Below are positions 14,745-22,928 of a DNA stretch of 35,143 nucleotides, one piece after another. Both the position numbers and the translations under genes were made by a program. Under the pieces are notes generated by a model, which ran no database searches, had not been told where the DNA came from, and was given only the letters and a program-made list of their open reading frames with translations. The stretch comes from Bacillota bacterium. GTDB lineage: Bacteria > Bacillota > Bacilli > Paenibacillales > Paenibacillaceae. How positions within the stretch are numbered: position 1 is the first letter of the stretch; each line of letters opens with the position of its first letter. The DNA lies in the NCBI GenBank assembly GCA_023386495.1, contig JAEWJS010000059.1, positions 1 through 35,143 on the forward strand, read 5' to 3'.

Positions 14745-15626
14745 ATGCATACTGTGTGGAAGGGCGCAATCAGCTTCGGGCTGGTCCATGTGCCGGTCAA
14801 AATGTTCTCCGCCACGGAGGACAAGGATATCTCGATGCGGCTTATTCACAAAGCGTGCGGCGGCCCGATCGCTTACGTGCGCATGTGCCGCGCATGCGAG
14901 ACGGAGGTCGCATTCGAGGACATCGCGAAGGGCTACGAGTACGACAAGGGGCGGTTCGTCCTGTTCGAGAAGGAGGAGCTTGAGTCGCTATCGACGGAGG
15001 CAACCAAGACGATCCAGATTCTCGACTTCGTCGACTTGAACGAGATCGATCCGATCTACTTCCAGAAGACGTATTACCTCGCGCCGGATCAAGCGGGCGC
15101 CAATGCGTACAATCTGCTGCTCGAGGCGATGCGAAGCTCGGGCAGGATCGGCATCGCCAACATCTCGATTCGCTCCAAGGGCTCGCTCGCCGCGATCCGC
15201 GTCGTCGACAATTGCTTGGCGATGGAGACGATCTTTTACCCGGATGAGATCCGTCCCGTCGGGCAGGTGCCGGGCTTGCCCGAAGCGCGTCAAGTGAACG
15301 ACAAGGAGCTCACAATGGCGACGATGCTCATTGAGCAGCTGACGACCCCGTTCGAGCCGGGCAAGTATACCGATGAGTATCGCGGCAGACTGATGGACGC
15401 CATCCAGGCGAAAATCGCGGGCGAGGACATCCACGTGGCGCCGGAGCAGCAGCGTACGAACGTGGTCGATCTGATGGCTGCCTTGCAGGCAAGCCTCGAA
15501 GCGGTCAACATGCCTGCGGCCGATCCCAAGCGAGCCGCCGCGCCGGGGCAGCCCGCAGGCGCTGCAGAGGAGAAGCCGAAGAAGCGCAAGGCTGCGGCGA
15601 AGAAAGTGAAAGAGACCGTGTCCTGA
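14745..15626 (+). CDS. ku: DNA end-binding protein Ku
   Basis: A 293-residue bacterial Ku. The N-terminus MHTVWKGAISFGLVHVPVKM is the family signature, followed by the beta-barrel core (RMCRACETEV, KGYEYDKGRFV, FVDLNEIDPIYFQKTYYLAP) and a Lys/Ala-rich C-terminal tail (KPKKRKAAAKKVKE) that typically contacts DNA. Ku dimers bind double-strand ends and recruit LigD for NHEJ. GGGAGG lies about 10 nt before the ATG. The LigD polymerase and ligase genes lie about 4.5-6 kb downstream rather than adjacent. No clear promoter was found immediately upstream; a terminator follows. Confidence 0.97.
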   Translation: MHTVWKGAISFGLVHVPVKMFSATEDKDISMRLIHKACGGPIAYVRMCRACETEVAFEDIAKGYEYDKGRFVLFEKEELESLSTEATKTIQILDFVDLNEIDPIYFQKTYYLAPDQAGANAYNLLLEAMRSSGRIGIANISIRSKGSLAAIRVVDNCLAMETIFYPDEIRPVGQVPGLPEARQVNDKELTMATMLIEQLTTPFEPGKYTDEYRGRLMDAIQAKIAGEDIHVAPEQQRTNVVDLMAALQASLEAVNMPAADPKRAAAPGQPAGAAEEKPKKRKAAAKKVKETVS

Positions 15627-15646
15627 ATAGTCCCAGAAGTTCGAGC

Positions 15647-15685
15647 ACCACTCGCTCAGTTCATGACGCGAGTGGTGTTCTTTTG
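15647..15685 (+). terminator. Terminator of ku
   Basis: CACCACTCG (15647-15655) pairs with CGAGTGGTG (15670-15678), followed by TTCTTTT. Confidence 0.8.
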
Positions 15686-15736
15686 CATGCAAACTCAAAC
15701 CTCTAGTCCGACGATTCTAGCGATCGGCATATTTCG

Positions 15737-15745
15737 TGGTATACT
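15737..15745 (+). promoter_or_regulatory. Extended -10 promoter of the second yitT-like gene
   Basis: TGG-TATACT gives an extended -10 with five of six bases, about 48 nt before the ATG; no -35 seen. Confidence 0.5.
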
Positions 15746-15793
15746 CATGCTGACCTATGTTTCCACATGACCGTAGCTTGAGGTGACGTCGAG

Positions 15794-16636
15794 ATGTTCA
15801 ATCAACAAGCAGCACCTAGCATGCGTCTGAAGCGTTCGGGGGCCGTACTCGCGGGCGTCTTGCTCGTCTCGATCGGCCTTGAGATGTTCTTGATGCCGCA
15901 TCGGATCCTTCCCGGCGGCATTAAGGGCGTCGCGATTATACTTGCGCATCTGACCGAGATGAAGATGGGACTCTATCTGCTCTTCATGAACCTGCCCTTC
16001 GTCCTCCTGCGCAAGGGCACGCCGATGCAGACCGTTACCGCAATCGCGACGCTGCTTATCATCTCCTTCTTGGCGATGTACTTGCACCCGTTCCCGCCGC
16101 TCTTCGAGGATCCGCTCCTATGCTCGCTGTTCGGCGGCGCGTCGTTCGGGGTCGGCATCGGATTGATCGTCCGCTACGGATGGTACTCGGATGCCGTCAA
16201 TGCCGTGGCCTTCTTCCTGAAGAAGCGCGTGCTTAAGCTCTCGATCGCCGAGATCGTCATGCTGCTCAATATCGCGATCCTCGCCGTTGGCGGCTTCTTC
16301 TTCGGCTGGGACCAGGCCATGTATTCGATCATTGCCTATTTCGTCGCGTACAAGTCCATCCAAGTCACGCTCGATTATCGGAGCGACAAGCTGATCTGGA
16401 TCCGTTCGGCGAAGCCTCGGGAGCTGACGGAGCGGCTGAGCCGGGAGTTCGATACCCGCATTCGATTCATGGAGCGCAAGACGAGCTATATCTACGGCGG
16501 TCCGGACATCTTCTGCGTCCTGTCCTGGAGGGACGTCCCTCGATTCAAGGAGATCGTGCAGGATATGGATCCCGCAGCCGATATCGTGGTGTCCTATGCC
16601 GCCACGACGCAATCCGAACCCTACTATCGTCTATAA
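15794..16636 (+). CDS. YitT family membrane protein, second copy
   Basis: A 280-residue paralogue of the protein at 8727. It shares the order of membrane segments and motifs: IGLEMFLMPHRILPGGIKGVA, VGIGLIVRYGWYSDAVN, LKKRVLKLSIAEIVML, FFGWDQAMYSIIAYFVAYKSI, then a DUF2179-like tail (LIWIRSAKPRE to IVQDMDPAADIVV). It is clearly diverged: RFGGSLDGTEI has become RYGWYSDAVN, and the C-terminal HDVRGGRFKK tail is missing. GAGGTGA lies about 9 nt before the ATG. The stop codon is 7 bp from a 168-bp repeat whose left arm may act as part of a terminator. Confidence 0.9.
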   Translation: MFNQQAAPSMRLKRSGAVLAGVLLVSIGLEMFLMPHRILPGGIKGVAIILAHLTEMKMGLYLLFMNLPFVLLRKGTPMQTVTAIATLLIISFLAMYLHPFPPLFEDPLLCSLFGGASFGVGIGLIVRYGWYSDAVNAVAFFLKKRVLKLSIAEIVMLLNIAILAVGGFFFGWDQAMYSIIAYFVAYKSIQVTLDYRSDKLIWIRSAKPRELTERLSREFDTRIRFMERKTSYIYGGPDIFCVLSWRDVPRFKEIVQDMDPAADIVVSYAATTQSEPYYRL

Positions 16637-16642
16637 GAGGTT

Positions 16643-16810
16643 GTTCAAAAAGTCCGTTTGTGATCGCGTAGTGACTCAAGAAGTGTATTCGACGTCGAAT
16701 CTTGAACGCTGGCGAAACTTCCGGTACTCACGTAGGTATTGCCTACGCTCCGTTCCTCATTTTCTACCATCGTCCAACCTTCTCGGCGCTGACAACCGGC
16801 CTTTTTGAAC
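16643..16810 (+). repeat. Dispersed 165-bp repeat, copy 1
   Basis: A near-complete copy of a repeat seen again at 21124 and 30730, and in miniature at 27136. Ends form an imperfect inverted repeat: GTTCAAAAAGTCCGTTTGTG on the left and, reversed, GTTCAAAAAGGCCGGTTGTC on the right. The interior holds GAATCTTGAACGCTGGCGAA, CCGGTACTCACGTAGG and the hairpin CGTAGG-TATTG-CCTACG. The paired ends with TTTTTGAAC can also form a terminator-like hairpin right after the yitT stop codon. No transposase is nearby. Confidence 0.85.
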
Positions 16811-16827
16811 CTGCACTATAAAAGCGA

Positions 16828-16865
16828 ACAGCCCCGCCGGCGGAATCATCCGCTGACGGGGCTGT
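16828..16865 (-). terminator. Terminator of the khtU-khtT operon
   Basis: ACAGCCCCG and CGGGGCTGT form a perfect 9-bp outer stem with further inner pairing (GCGGA/TCCGC). On the minus strand TTCGCTTTTA follows; on the plus strand CTTTCTTCT follows, so it may work both ways. Confidence 0.7.
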
Positions 16866-16879
16866 CTTTCTTCTGTTGC

Positions 16880-17368
16880 CTATCCGTGCATCAGCAGCTC
16901 CTTGAGCTGCTTGATCTGCTTGCGCTCGCCGGCAATGACGAGCGTCGTATCCGCGAGTACGCGGTCGTCGGGGCCTGGATTGATCTTCTGCCCTTGCTTC
17001 CCGACAATCGCAAGCACCGTCGCGCCTGTCCGAGCGCGAACTTGCAGCTCGGCGATCGTCTTATTCACGCTCGGATAGCTCGGCTCCACCTTGCACCATT
17101 CGATGACCAGTTCATCCAGCGTGACCTCGATCGTCTCGAGCGCTTTCGGCTTGTAGGTCATGCCGCCGATGATGGCGGCCACTTGCCTTGCTTCTTCGTC
17201 TTCTAACGAGACCATCGAGATGCTCTCGTCCGGGTCATTATCCTCGTAATGATAAATTTCCCTTCTTCCGTCATCATGGATGACGATGACCATCTTGTCG
17301 CCGGATTCGGCTTCCAATTGGAACTTCCTCCCGATCCCGGGGAGATCCGTTTCCTTAAATACACCCAT
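16880..17368 (-). CDS. khtT: K+/H+ antiporter regulatory subunit KhtT
   Basis: A 162-residue cytosolic protein. The N-terminal half (FKETDLPGIGRKFQLEA to REIYHYEDNDPDESISMV) is the typical KhtT N-domain and the C-terminal half is a TrkA-C (RCK-C) fold with VRARTGATVLAIVGKQGQKINPGPDDRVLADTTLVIAG. In Bacillus the KhtT homologue binds cyclic-di-AMP and regulates KhtU-mediated K+ efflux. GGAGG lies 11 nt before the ATG, and only 6 bp separate it from khtU. Here it follows khtU, whereas in Bacillus subtilis khtT precedes khtU. Confidence 0.92.
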   Translation of the reverse strand: MGVFKETDLPGIGRKFQLEAESGDKMVIVIHDDGRREIYHYEDNDPDESISMVSLEDEEARQVAAIIGGMTYKPKALETIEVTLDELVIEWCKVEPSYPSVNKTIAELQVRARTGATVLAIVGKQGQKINPGPDDRVLADTTLVIAGERKQIKQLKELLMHG

Positions 17369-17374
17369 TGTATA

Positions 17375-18637
17375 TTAGTCCTCCGTTTCCTTGAGCTTCT
17401 GTGTTTCGGTTACCTCCGGCGGTTGCTTCTTCTCTTTGCCCTTCACCGGCGCTGTCCATCTAAACACGCGATTGAGACCATTATAGACATGCTTCGATTC
17501 TTTTGCCATCAATGGACCCAGAATAGCCAAAATTAATACATACAGAGCAGAGAACGGCTTCAGAATCGGCAGCAACGAGGCCGCGATCCCGAGATTCGCG
17601 ACGATGATCGTGAACTCGCCGCGCGCCATAATGGTAAGCCCTATATTAAGCGAAGCCTTATGGGGCAAGCCTGCTTTACGGCCTGCCATCATGCCCGCTA
17701 CCACATTCGCGAACATGGTCAGTACGACGGCGCCAACGGCCATCCACGCCGCATCCCCCAACGACAGCGGGTCAATGCTGAGGCCGAAGCTGAAGAAGAA
17801 GATTGCGCCGAAGAAGTCCCGGAACGGTACCACGAGATGCTCGATTCTTTTGCTGTGGTCGGTCTCGGACAGCGCGAGTCCGAAGAGCAGCGCGCCGATC
17901 GCTTCCGCGACATGCAGCTTCTCCGAGAAGCCGGCAATGAAGAACAAGAGCGCGAATACGACAATGATGAAGATCTCGTTCGACGTGATCTTAAGCAGCT
18001 TGTTCAGCAGCGGCGTTCCCTTGCGCGCGATGACGAAGAAGAGGAGCATGTAGCCCATCGAGATTCCCACCGATATCAAGATACCGCCGATCGACGTTGC
18101 TCCGCCGAGGAGCAGGCCGGACATGATCGACAAGAAGACCGCCAGGAACAAGTCGTCGAACAGGATCATGCCGAGAATGAGCTCGGTCTCCGAATTACCC
18201 GTCCGCCGCAGATCGACGACGACCTTCGCGACGATGGCCGTCGACGATACGGACAGCATGCCCGCGATAATCAACGTCTCATAGATCGGCATGCCGACCA
18301 AGAATCCGTAGCCGAGTCCGATACCGAAGTTCAGAACAACATAGATGCTGCCGCCGTAGACGATATTTTTCCCGGAGCGGATCAGCTTTGAGACGGAGAA
18401 CTCCAGTCCCAGGTAGAACAGCAGGAACAATACGCCTATGCGTCCGAGGAAAGCGATGATTTCCTCGCTGTGTATGAAGGTAAGATCGATCATGCCAATT
18501 TTCGGCGCATGCGGGCCGACCAGCATGCCCAGCACGATCAGGAACGGAATAATGGAATACTTCAGCTTCCCTGCTATGAGAGAAGCAATGGCCACGAGCA
18601 GAAGCGCGGTGCCTACCTCAAAGATCATGTGATCCAT
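17375..18637 (-). CDS. khtU: K+/H+ antiporter KhtU (CPA2 family)
   Basis: A 420-residue membrane protein with about 12-13 transmembrane helices of the CPA2 (Kef-type) fold. Visible elements include LGRIGVLFLLFYLGLEFS, LSVSSTAIVAKVV (Ser-rich crossing region), ILFDDLFLAVFLSI with the ion-binding Asp pair, and LTIMARGEFTIIVANLG with the conserved Arg. The charged C-terminal tail (KGKEKKQPPEVTE) is cytosolic. It exchanges K+ for H+ across the cytoplasmic membrane, controlled by KhtT encoded 6 bp downstream. The first ATG pair (MDHM) has AGGGAGG upstream. Confidence 0.92.
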   Translation of the reverse strand: MDHMIFEVGTALLLVAIASLIAGKLKYSIIPFLIVLGMLVGPHAPKIGMIDLTFIHSEEIIAFLGRIGVLFLLFYLGLEFSVSKLIRSGKNIVYGGSIYVVLNFGIGLGYGFLVGMPIYETLIIAGMLSVSSTAIVAKVVVDLRRTGNSETELILGMILFDDLFLAVFLSIMSGLLLGGATSIGGILISVGISMGYMLLFFVIARKGTPLLNKLLKITSNEIFIIVVFALLFFIAGFSEKLHVAEAIGALLFGLALSETDHSKRIEHLVVPFRDFFGAIFFFSFGLSIDPLSLGDAAWMAVGAVVLTMFANVVAGMMAGRKAGLPHKASLNIGLTIMARGEFTIIVANLGIAASLLPILKPFSALYVLILAILGPLMAKESKHVYNGLNRVFRWTAPVKGKEKKQPPEVTETQKLKETED

Positions 18638-18667
18638 ACAATGCCTATCCCTCCTTAGATGTGTGCG

Positions 18668-19042
18668 TTACGTCAAGAATACAGGAGGACTCACATAACT
18701 GGAACTGAATTTGAGAGGAAGAAGCAGCAGCTTACGGCGAAGCAGCACGATAACGGAGTGAAGTCTGATCCACATTCGGATTGTCCCATCCGTCATTCCG
18801 AACGAGACGATCATGAAGAGCAGATAGAGCGCCACCAGCGGCAGCAAGCGATGCTGCGAGACGATCTTCTTGATCCCCATCGCCGAATGGACGGCCGGCG
18901 CGTACTCCACGGCCGTCTCGCCCGGCACGAGATGCAGATGGACTTCCTCTGCCATCAAGGGAGCGAGGGACGCGCTGGCGACCAGCACGAGGATAAGCAT
19001 CATCTGTCCGCACCATAGCAGTCTACTTGCAGTCGATCTCAT
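18668..19042 (-). CDS. Small membrane protein upstream of khtU, unknown function
   Basis: A 124-residue protein with a signal-anchor-like N-terminus (LLWCGQMMLILVLVASASLAPLM), an acidic outer segment (EEVHLHLVPGETAVEYAP) and a second hydrophobic segment (LPLVALYLLFMIVSFG), ending in a basic, hydrophobic tail. I do not recognise a family. It is on the same strand 30 bp upstream of khtU, so it may be a third gene of the operon. Bacillus subtilis has a third small gene, khtS, in this operon, but I cannot show homology. GGGGGGA precedes the ATG. Confidence 0.55.
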   Translation of the reverse strand: MRSTASRLLWCGQMMLILVLVASASLAPLMAEEVHLHLVPGETAVEYAPAVHSAMGIKKIVSQHRLLPLVALYLLFMIVSFGMTDGTIRMWIRLHSVIVLLRRKLLLLPLKFSSSYVSPPVFLT

Positions 19043-19136
19043 CGCGTCCCCCCTTCCACTTCCGATTCCAACTCTAAGTGATGCTTATATAGATAATTGT
19101 ACCACAGACAAGGGGGACGATGTCAGACAATCCGAT

Positions 19137-20075
19137 TCACGCTTGATTGAAGCGGCATGCCGCATCGTCAGCTTCCACGAACGCCTGAATGCTGGGCTGC
19201 CTGAGCGTTCGATGGACCGTCCACTCCAGGTAATTCACCTTCACCTTGAGCAAGGGCTGTACCCATGCGGCGCCTTTGCTGCGCTCCGGCACGTTCTTGA
19301 ACGGCTTGTGCGGGATGCGAATCGATGCTGCCGCTGCGGTGACGGCCTTCCAATCCTGCACGGATAGTCGGCCCGTACCCGCATGTCCGATATAGATGAG
19401 ATCGCCTGCTTCATCCAGCAAGCCGAGCATCAACGCATTGACCGTGCCGTCGCGATAGGTGACGCCGCCGACGATCGCGATCAAGTCCCTTATAAATTTT
19501 CGCTTCTGCCACCGGGCATCCTTGCCGCTGACGGCATACGTGCTCGTCAAGTCCTTCGCTATGATCCCTTCCATGCCATGCTGCTTCATGACGTCGAACA
19601 GCTGCTCGCCGCTGTCGTAATTATCGACCGTTCGCAGCTGATCCGTCGGCTCGATCGCAGCATCGAGCAGCTGCTGCCGTTCCTCCAGCGAACGATCGGT
19701 TACCCACTGCCCATCGAGATAGAGAATGTCGAACAGCATGTACACGACCGGCACCTGCGTTGCCATCCGGCTGACATGCTGCTCCTTGCGTATGCTGTCC
19801 CTGCGCATGATCTCATGGAAGGAAGGCCGGCTATTGTCGAAGGCGATAATCTCGCCGTCGAGAATGCAGGATCGGCCACGGCAGGCTTGCTTGATGATCG
19901 CCAATTCCGGGTACTGCATCGTACGGTCGTTCAAGCTCCGGTTCACGAGCCGCAGGTCATTCCCGTCCCAATAGGCAAGCATGCGAACGCCATCCCACTT
20001 GATCTGGCTCACCCACTGGGGACCTGCTGGAATAAGATCGGTCGAGACCGGTTCGAACGGGATAACAGGTTTCAT
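19137..20075 (-). CDS. ATP-dependent DNA ligase, LigD ligase domain as a separate protein
   Basis: A 312-residue ligase. Motif I is KWDGVR with nucleotidyl Lys26. LDGEIIAFD (motif III region), FDILYLDG (IIIa), MEGIIAKDL (IV) and WQKRKFIRDLIAIVGG (V) follow. The OB-fold part contains LIYIGHAGTG and WVQPLLKVKVNYLEWT. It seals nicks and breaks in NHEJ with Ku. GGAGG is 8 nt before the ATG at 20075; upstream in-frame codons run antisense through the polymerase gene and are not real. In many bacteria this domain is fused to a polymerase and sometimes a nuclease; here the polymerase is a separate divergent gene and no nuclease domain is present. Confidence 0.95.
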   Translation of the reverse strand: MKPVIPFEPVSTDLIPAGPQWVSQIKWDGVRMLAYWDGNDLRLVNRSLNDRTMQYPELAIIKQACRGRSCILDGEIIAFDNSRPSFHEIMRRDSIRKEQHVSRMATQVPVVYMLFDILYLDGQWVTDRSLEERQQLLDAAIEPTDQLRTVDNYDSGEQLFDVMKQHGMEGIIAKDLTSTYAVSGKDARWQKRKFIRDLIAIVGGVTYRDGTVNALMLGLLDEAGDLIYIGHAGTGRLSVQDWKAVTAAAASIRIPHKPFKNVPERSKGAAWVQPLLKVKVNYLEWTVHRTLRQPSIQAFVEADDAACRFNQA

Positions 20076-20174
20076 CACGGGGGCCTCCGAATCGTACTTG
20101 CGCGTTCCGCTATCTCCAATTTGCCCAACACGCCGGAGATTATAACCGATTTGCGCCACCCTGCTGCTCCCGCG

Positions 20175-20204
20175 GCATATTTTCGATTCGGCTGAGCCAT
20201 AATG
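20175..20204 (+). promoter_or_regulatory. Sigma-G-like promoter of the LigD polymerase gene
   Basis: GCATA (20175-20179), an 18-nt spacer, CATAATG (20198-20204). This matches the Bacillus sigma-G pattern GHATR-N18-CATNHTA at all but the final base, and the distance to the ATG (36 nt) is right. In Bacillus subtilis ku/ligD (ykoV/ykoU) are forespore-expressed under sigma G. Confidence 0.6.
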
Positions 20205-20240
20205 GGTACTATTATCCAACGAGGCGAGCGAGGCGATACC

Positions 20241-21137
20241 ATGGCGGTGAAGACCAAGGGAACGATCACGATTGGCGGGGCGGAGCTTACGATCTCGAAT
20301 CCGGAGAAGCTGCTCTGGCCGGAGGCCGGCATCACGAAGCTGATGTATCTGGAGCGTCTGGCAGAGCTCGCCCCGTATCTGATCAAGCACTGCACAGGGC
20401 GATACCTGACGGTCATCCGTTATCCGAACGGCATTCACGGCAAGTCCTTCTATCAGAAAAACTGCCCCGAGCCCGTTCCCGATTACGTAACAACTGCCAT
20501 GCAGGGCGGTATCCGTTACGTCGTGCTCGACAGTCTGCCGACCCTCATGTGGCTCGGCAATTTGGCATGTCTGGAATTCCACGCCTCCTTCGACCGCATC
20601 GCCGAACCGGAGCGGCCTACGGAATGGATTATCGACCTTGACCCTACGCTCGAAGAGGAGCCGCGCATCATGGAAGCCGCTTGGCACACCGGCGAGCTTC
20701 TGCGGTCGCTCGGCATGCAATCCGTTCCGAAGACCTCCGGCGCGACAGGCGTTCAGATCGTCGTACCCTTGCGCCAGGAGCTCACCTTCGACGAGATACG
20801 CGCGATCGGGCTCTTCGTCGGCGAATACCTGACGCGGGCGCACCCGAAGCTGTTCACGATCGAGCGTCTTAAGAAAAATCGCGGCGACCTCATCTACTTC
20901 GACTATCTCCAGCATTACCAGGGCAAGACCATCTCCGCTCCCTACACGCCGCGCGCACGCGTGGCTGCATCCGTCTCCACCCCGCTCCGCTGGGACGAGG
21001 TGCGCGCCAACGCGAACCCGGCCGACTACAATTTGAATACCATCGGCCCTCGGCTGCGGTCCATCGGCGACCTGCTCGAGCATGCGCCGCAGCAAGACCT
21101 CCGCCCCATCCATTCTTTTATTAGGGGCCGCTTGTGA
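20241..21137 (+). CDS. LigD polymerase domain protein (PrimPol-type), stand-alone
   Basis: A 298-residue polymerase of the archaeo-eukaryotic primase fold used in bacterial NHEJ. Visible are ISNPEKLLWPEAGITK, HGKSFYQKNCP, the catalytic Asp pair IIDLDPT, KTSGATGVQIVVPL, the third Asp in YFDYLQHYQGKT and APYTPRA..VSTPLRWDEV. The motif KTSGxxGxQ carries Gln where many family members carry His. GAGG lies 7 nt before the ATG; the in-frame ATG at 20202 lies within the promoter. It is divergent from the ligase gene. Its last five codons and the TGA stop lie in copy 2 of the dispersed repeat, so the C-terminus ending IRGRL may have been set by repeat insertion. Confidence 0.93.
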   Translation: MAVKTKGTITIGGAELTISNPEKLLWPEAGITKLMYLERLAELAPYLIKHCTGRYLTVIRYPNGIHGKSFYQKNCPEPVPDYVTTAMQGGIRYVVLDSLPTLMWLGNLACLEFHASFDRIAEPERPTEWIIDLDPTLEEEPRIMEAAWHTGELLRSLGMQSVPKTSGATGVQIVVPLRQELTFDEIRAIGLFVGEYLTRAHPKLFTIERLKKNRGDLIYFDYLQHYQGKTISAPYTPRARVAASVSTPLRWDEVRANANPADYNLNTIGPRLRSIGDLLEHAPQQDLRPIHSFIRGRL

Positions 21138-21287
21138 TCGCGATGCCTATGCTGACGAAGCTTATTCGGCGGCGAATCTTGAACGCTGGCGAACTTTCCG
21201 GTACTCACGTAGGTCTGCCTACGCTCCGTTCCTCAATTTCTACCAACGTCCAACCTTCTTGGCGCTGACTAGCGACCTTTTTAACTA
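21124..21287 (+). repeat. Dispersed 165-bp repeat, copy 2
   Basis: This copy fills the whole convergent gap between the LigD polymerase and cls genes. Ends are eroded compared with copy 1: GGGGCCGCTTGTGATCGCG on the left, GGCGCTGACTAGCGACCTTT on the right. The interior GAATCTTGAACGCTGGCGAA, CCGGTACTCACGTAGG and CGTAGG-TCTG-CCTACG hairpin are intact. The left arm supplies the polymerase stop codon. Confidence 0.85.
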
Positions 21288-21296
21288 CTTCTGCGA

Positions 21297-22724
21297 CTAC
21301 AGTAGGGGAGAGAGCATTCGCGCTATGGCTTGTCCGATTTTTTTGCGGCGAGGCCTGTTTTGGAGCTCTTCTAGCTTGAGCTCTCGCGAATGTGAGAAGT
21401 CATTCTCGAAGTCTCGCTCCAGGCGCGCAATCGGCCGTTCGTCAAAGAGCAGCGCGTTCAGCTCGAAGTTGCTATAGAAGCTGCGCAGGTCCATGTTCGC
21501 TGTCCCTACCGAAGCGACGAGCCGATCGACGAGTACGACCTTCGCATGGATGAAGCCCTTCATGTAGCGATACACGCGCACGCCATTGGGCAGCAGCTCC
21601 GCCGCATACGACAGCGAGGCGGCCAGCACCAAGCGTGAATCCGCGACTTCCGGCAATATGATGCGCACGTCGACGCCGCTCAGCGCGGCCGTCCGAAGCG
21701 CCATCAGCAGGCTGCCGTCGGGGATAAAGTACGGCGTCGCAATGTAGATCCGCTCCTTCGCCACCGCGATCGCCGAGAAGATGCACTCCAGGATCTCCTC
21801 TGCGCCGCTGTCCGGCCCGCTCGATACGATCTGAACCTGCTCGTCGCCGTTGCAGGGATGCTTCGGCAGGTAAGCCGGATTCGTCAACCGCTCCTTGGCG
21901 GTGAATTCCCAGTCCTGCATGAAGACGCTCTGCAGGAAATAGACGCTGTCGCCCTCCACCTTCAGATGCGTATCGCGCCAGAAGCCGAGCCGCTTGTTAC
22001 GGCCCAAGTATTCGTCCCCGATATTGATGCCGCCCACATAGCCGACGGTCCCGTCCACGACGACGATTTTCCGGTGATTCCGGTAGTTGACGCGCTTGTC
22101 GAAGAAGGCGATCCGCGGCGGTAGGAAACACTTTACGTGCACCCCCGCCTCTTCCAACTCCCTGACATAATCCTGATGCAGCTTATAGCTGCCGACGCCG
22201 TCGTATACGAGCCGCACCTCGACGCCTTCATGCGCCTTCTGGACGAGCGCGCGCTTGAATTTCTGCCCGATCTCGTCATGGCGAAGCGTGTAGTATTCCA
22301 TGTGGATATGATGCTTCGCCTCGCCGATTGCGGCTAAGATCGACTTGAACGTCGCCTCGCCGTCCGTCAGAATCTCGGTGCGGTTGCAGCCGGTCACCGG
22401 CGAGCCGCTCATCTGCTGCAGCAGCCGGAACAGCCGCTCCTGCTCGGCGAATCCGGGAGCTTGCATATCCGAAGCGCTATGTACCAGCCGGCAGCGACGA
22501 ATCGCCGCCAGCTGCGTCTCGTCCGGCGCGATGCCGCTTTTCCTGAGCTTCTTCCTGTTGCTGTACTCCTTCGCCAGGAAGTAATACATGACGAAGCCGA
22601 TTACCGGAAGCACGTACAGGATCAGCAGCCATGCTACCATATTCGCCGGCCGGCGGAATTCCAATATGAGTATCGTCGCGATCTGCAGGATGAAGACGGC
22701 AAGCGCGATCGTCAGCCACAGCAT
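21297..22724 (-). CDS. cls: Cardiolipin synthase
   Basis: A 475-residue phospholipase D-superfamily enzyme. Two N-terminal membrane helices (residues 2-22 and 30-50) precede two HKD motifs: NHRKIVVVDG (H217, K219, D224) and FIHAKVVLVD near residue 400, each followed by GGINIGDEYLG or GTANMDLRSF. It condenses two phosphatidylglycerols into cardiolipin at the membrane. AAGGAGG is 6 nt before the ATG. It is monocistronic by context, divergent from the M23 peptidase gene and convergent with the LigD polymerase gene. Confidence 0.96.
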   Translation of the reverse strand: MLWLTIALAVFILQIATILILEFRRPANMVAWLLILYVLPVIGFVMYYFLAKEYSNRKKLRKSGIAPDETQLAAIRRCRLVHSASDMQAPGFAEQERLFRLLQQMSGSPVTGCNRTEILTDGEATFKSILAAIGEAKHHIHMEYYTLRHDEIGQKFKRALVQKAHEGVEVRLVYDGVGSYKLHQDYVRELEEAGVHVKCFLPPRIAFFDKRVNYRNHRKIVVVDGTVGYVGGINIGDEYLGRNKRLGFWRDTHLKVEGDSVYFLQSVFMQDWEFTAKERLTNPAYLPKHPCNGDEQVQIVSSGPDSGAEEILECIFSAIAVAKERIYIATPYFIPDGSLLMALRTAALSGVDVRIILPEVADSRLVLAASLSYAAELLPNGVRVYRYMKGFIHAKVVLVDRLVASVGTANMDLRSFYSNFELNALLFDERPIARLERDFENDFSHSRELKLEELQNRPRRKKIGQAIARMLSPLL

Positions 22725-22830
22725 GTAACTCCTCCTTAACCAGCTTAACCATGGAATGCTTAGTGTTTCACCTGGCCGCAGCGAATAAACATGGCGGCAT
22801 GCGCCGATTCGTGTCCGCGGATGTTGGCAT

Positions 22831-22846
22831 GTTATCGCAGGATAAC
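22831..22846. promoter_or_regulatory. Palindrome in the cls / M23 divergent region
   Basis: GTTATC-GCAG-GATAAC has perfect 6-bp arms. On the plus strand it fills the space after TTGGCA (22824-22829), where a spacer of a promoter could lie, but the -10 candidate is poor. It could be an operator for either neighbour. Confidence 0.3.
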
Positions 22847-22928
22847 GAATAAATAGGTAGAGGACGTCCTATTCTGCTGGCAAGGCATGCGCTGGTGCAT
22901 CCTTATCGGCTCAGAAAGGAGAGGTCAG

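Noticed and set aside
16596..16808. Short reading frame through repeat copy 1 (peptide like ERWRNFRYSRRY)
   Set aside because: The same region in copies 2 and 3 differs by a one-base change in hairpin loop length, which shifts the frame, so selection is not on a protein.
19137..21113. A single 658-codon frame combining the ligase with an upstream extension
   Set aside because: The upstream part is antisense to the LigD polymerase gene; the ligase has its own ATG (20075) with GGAGG.
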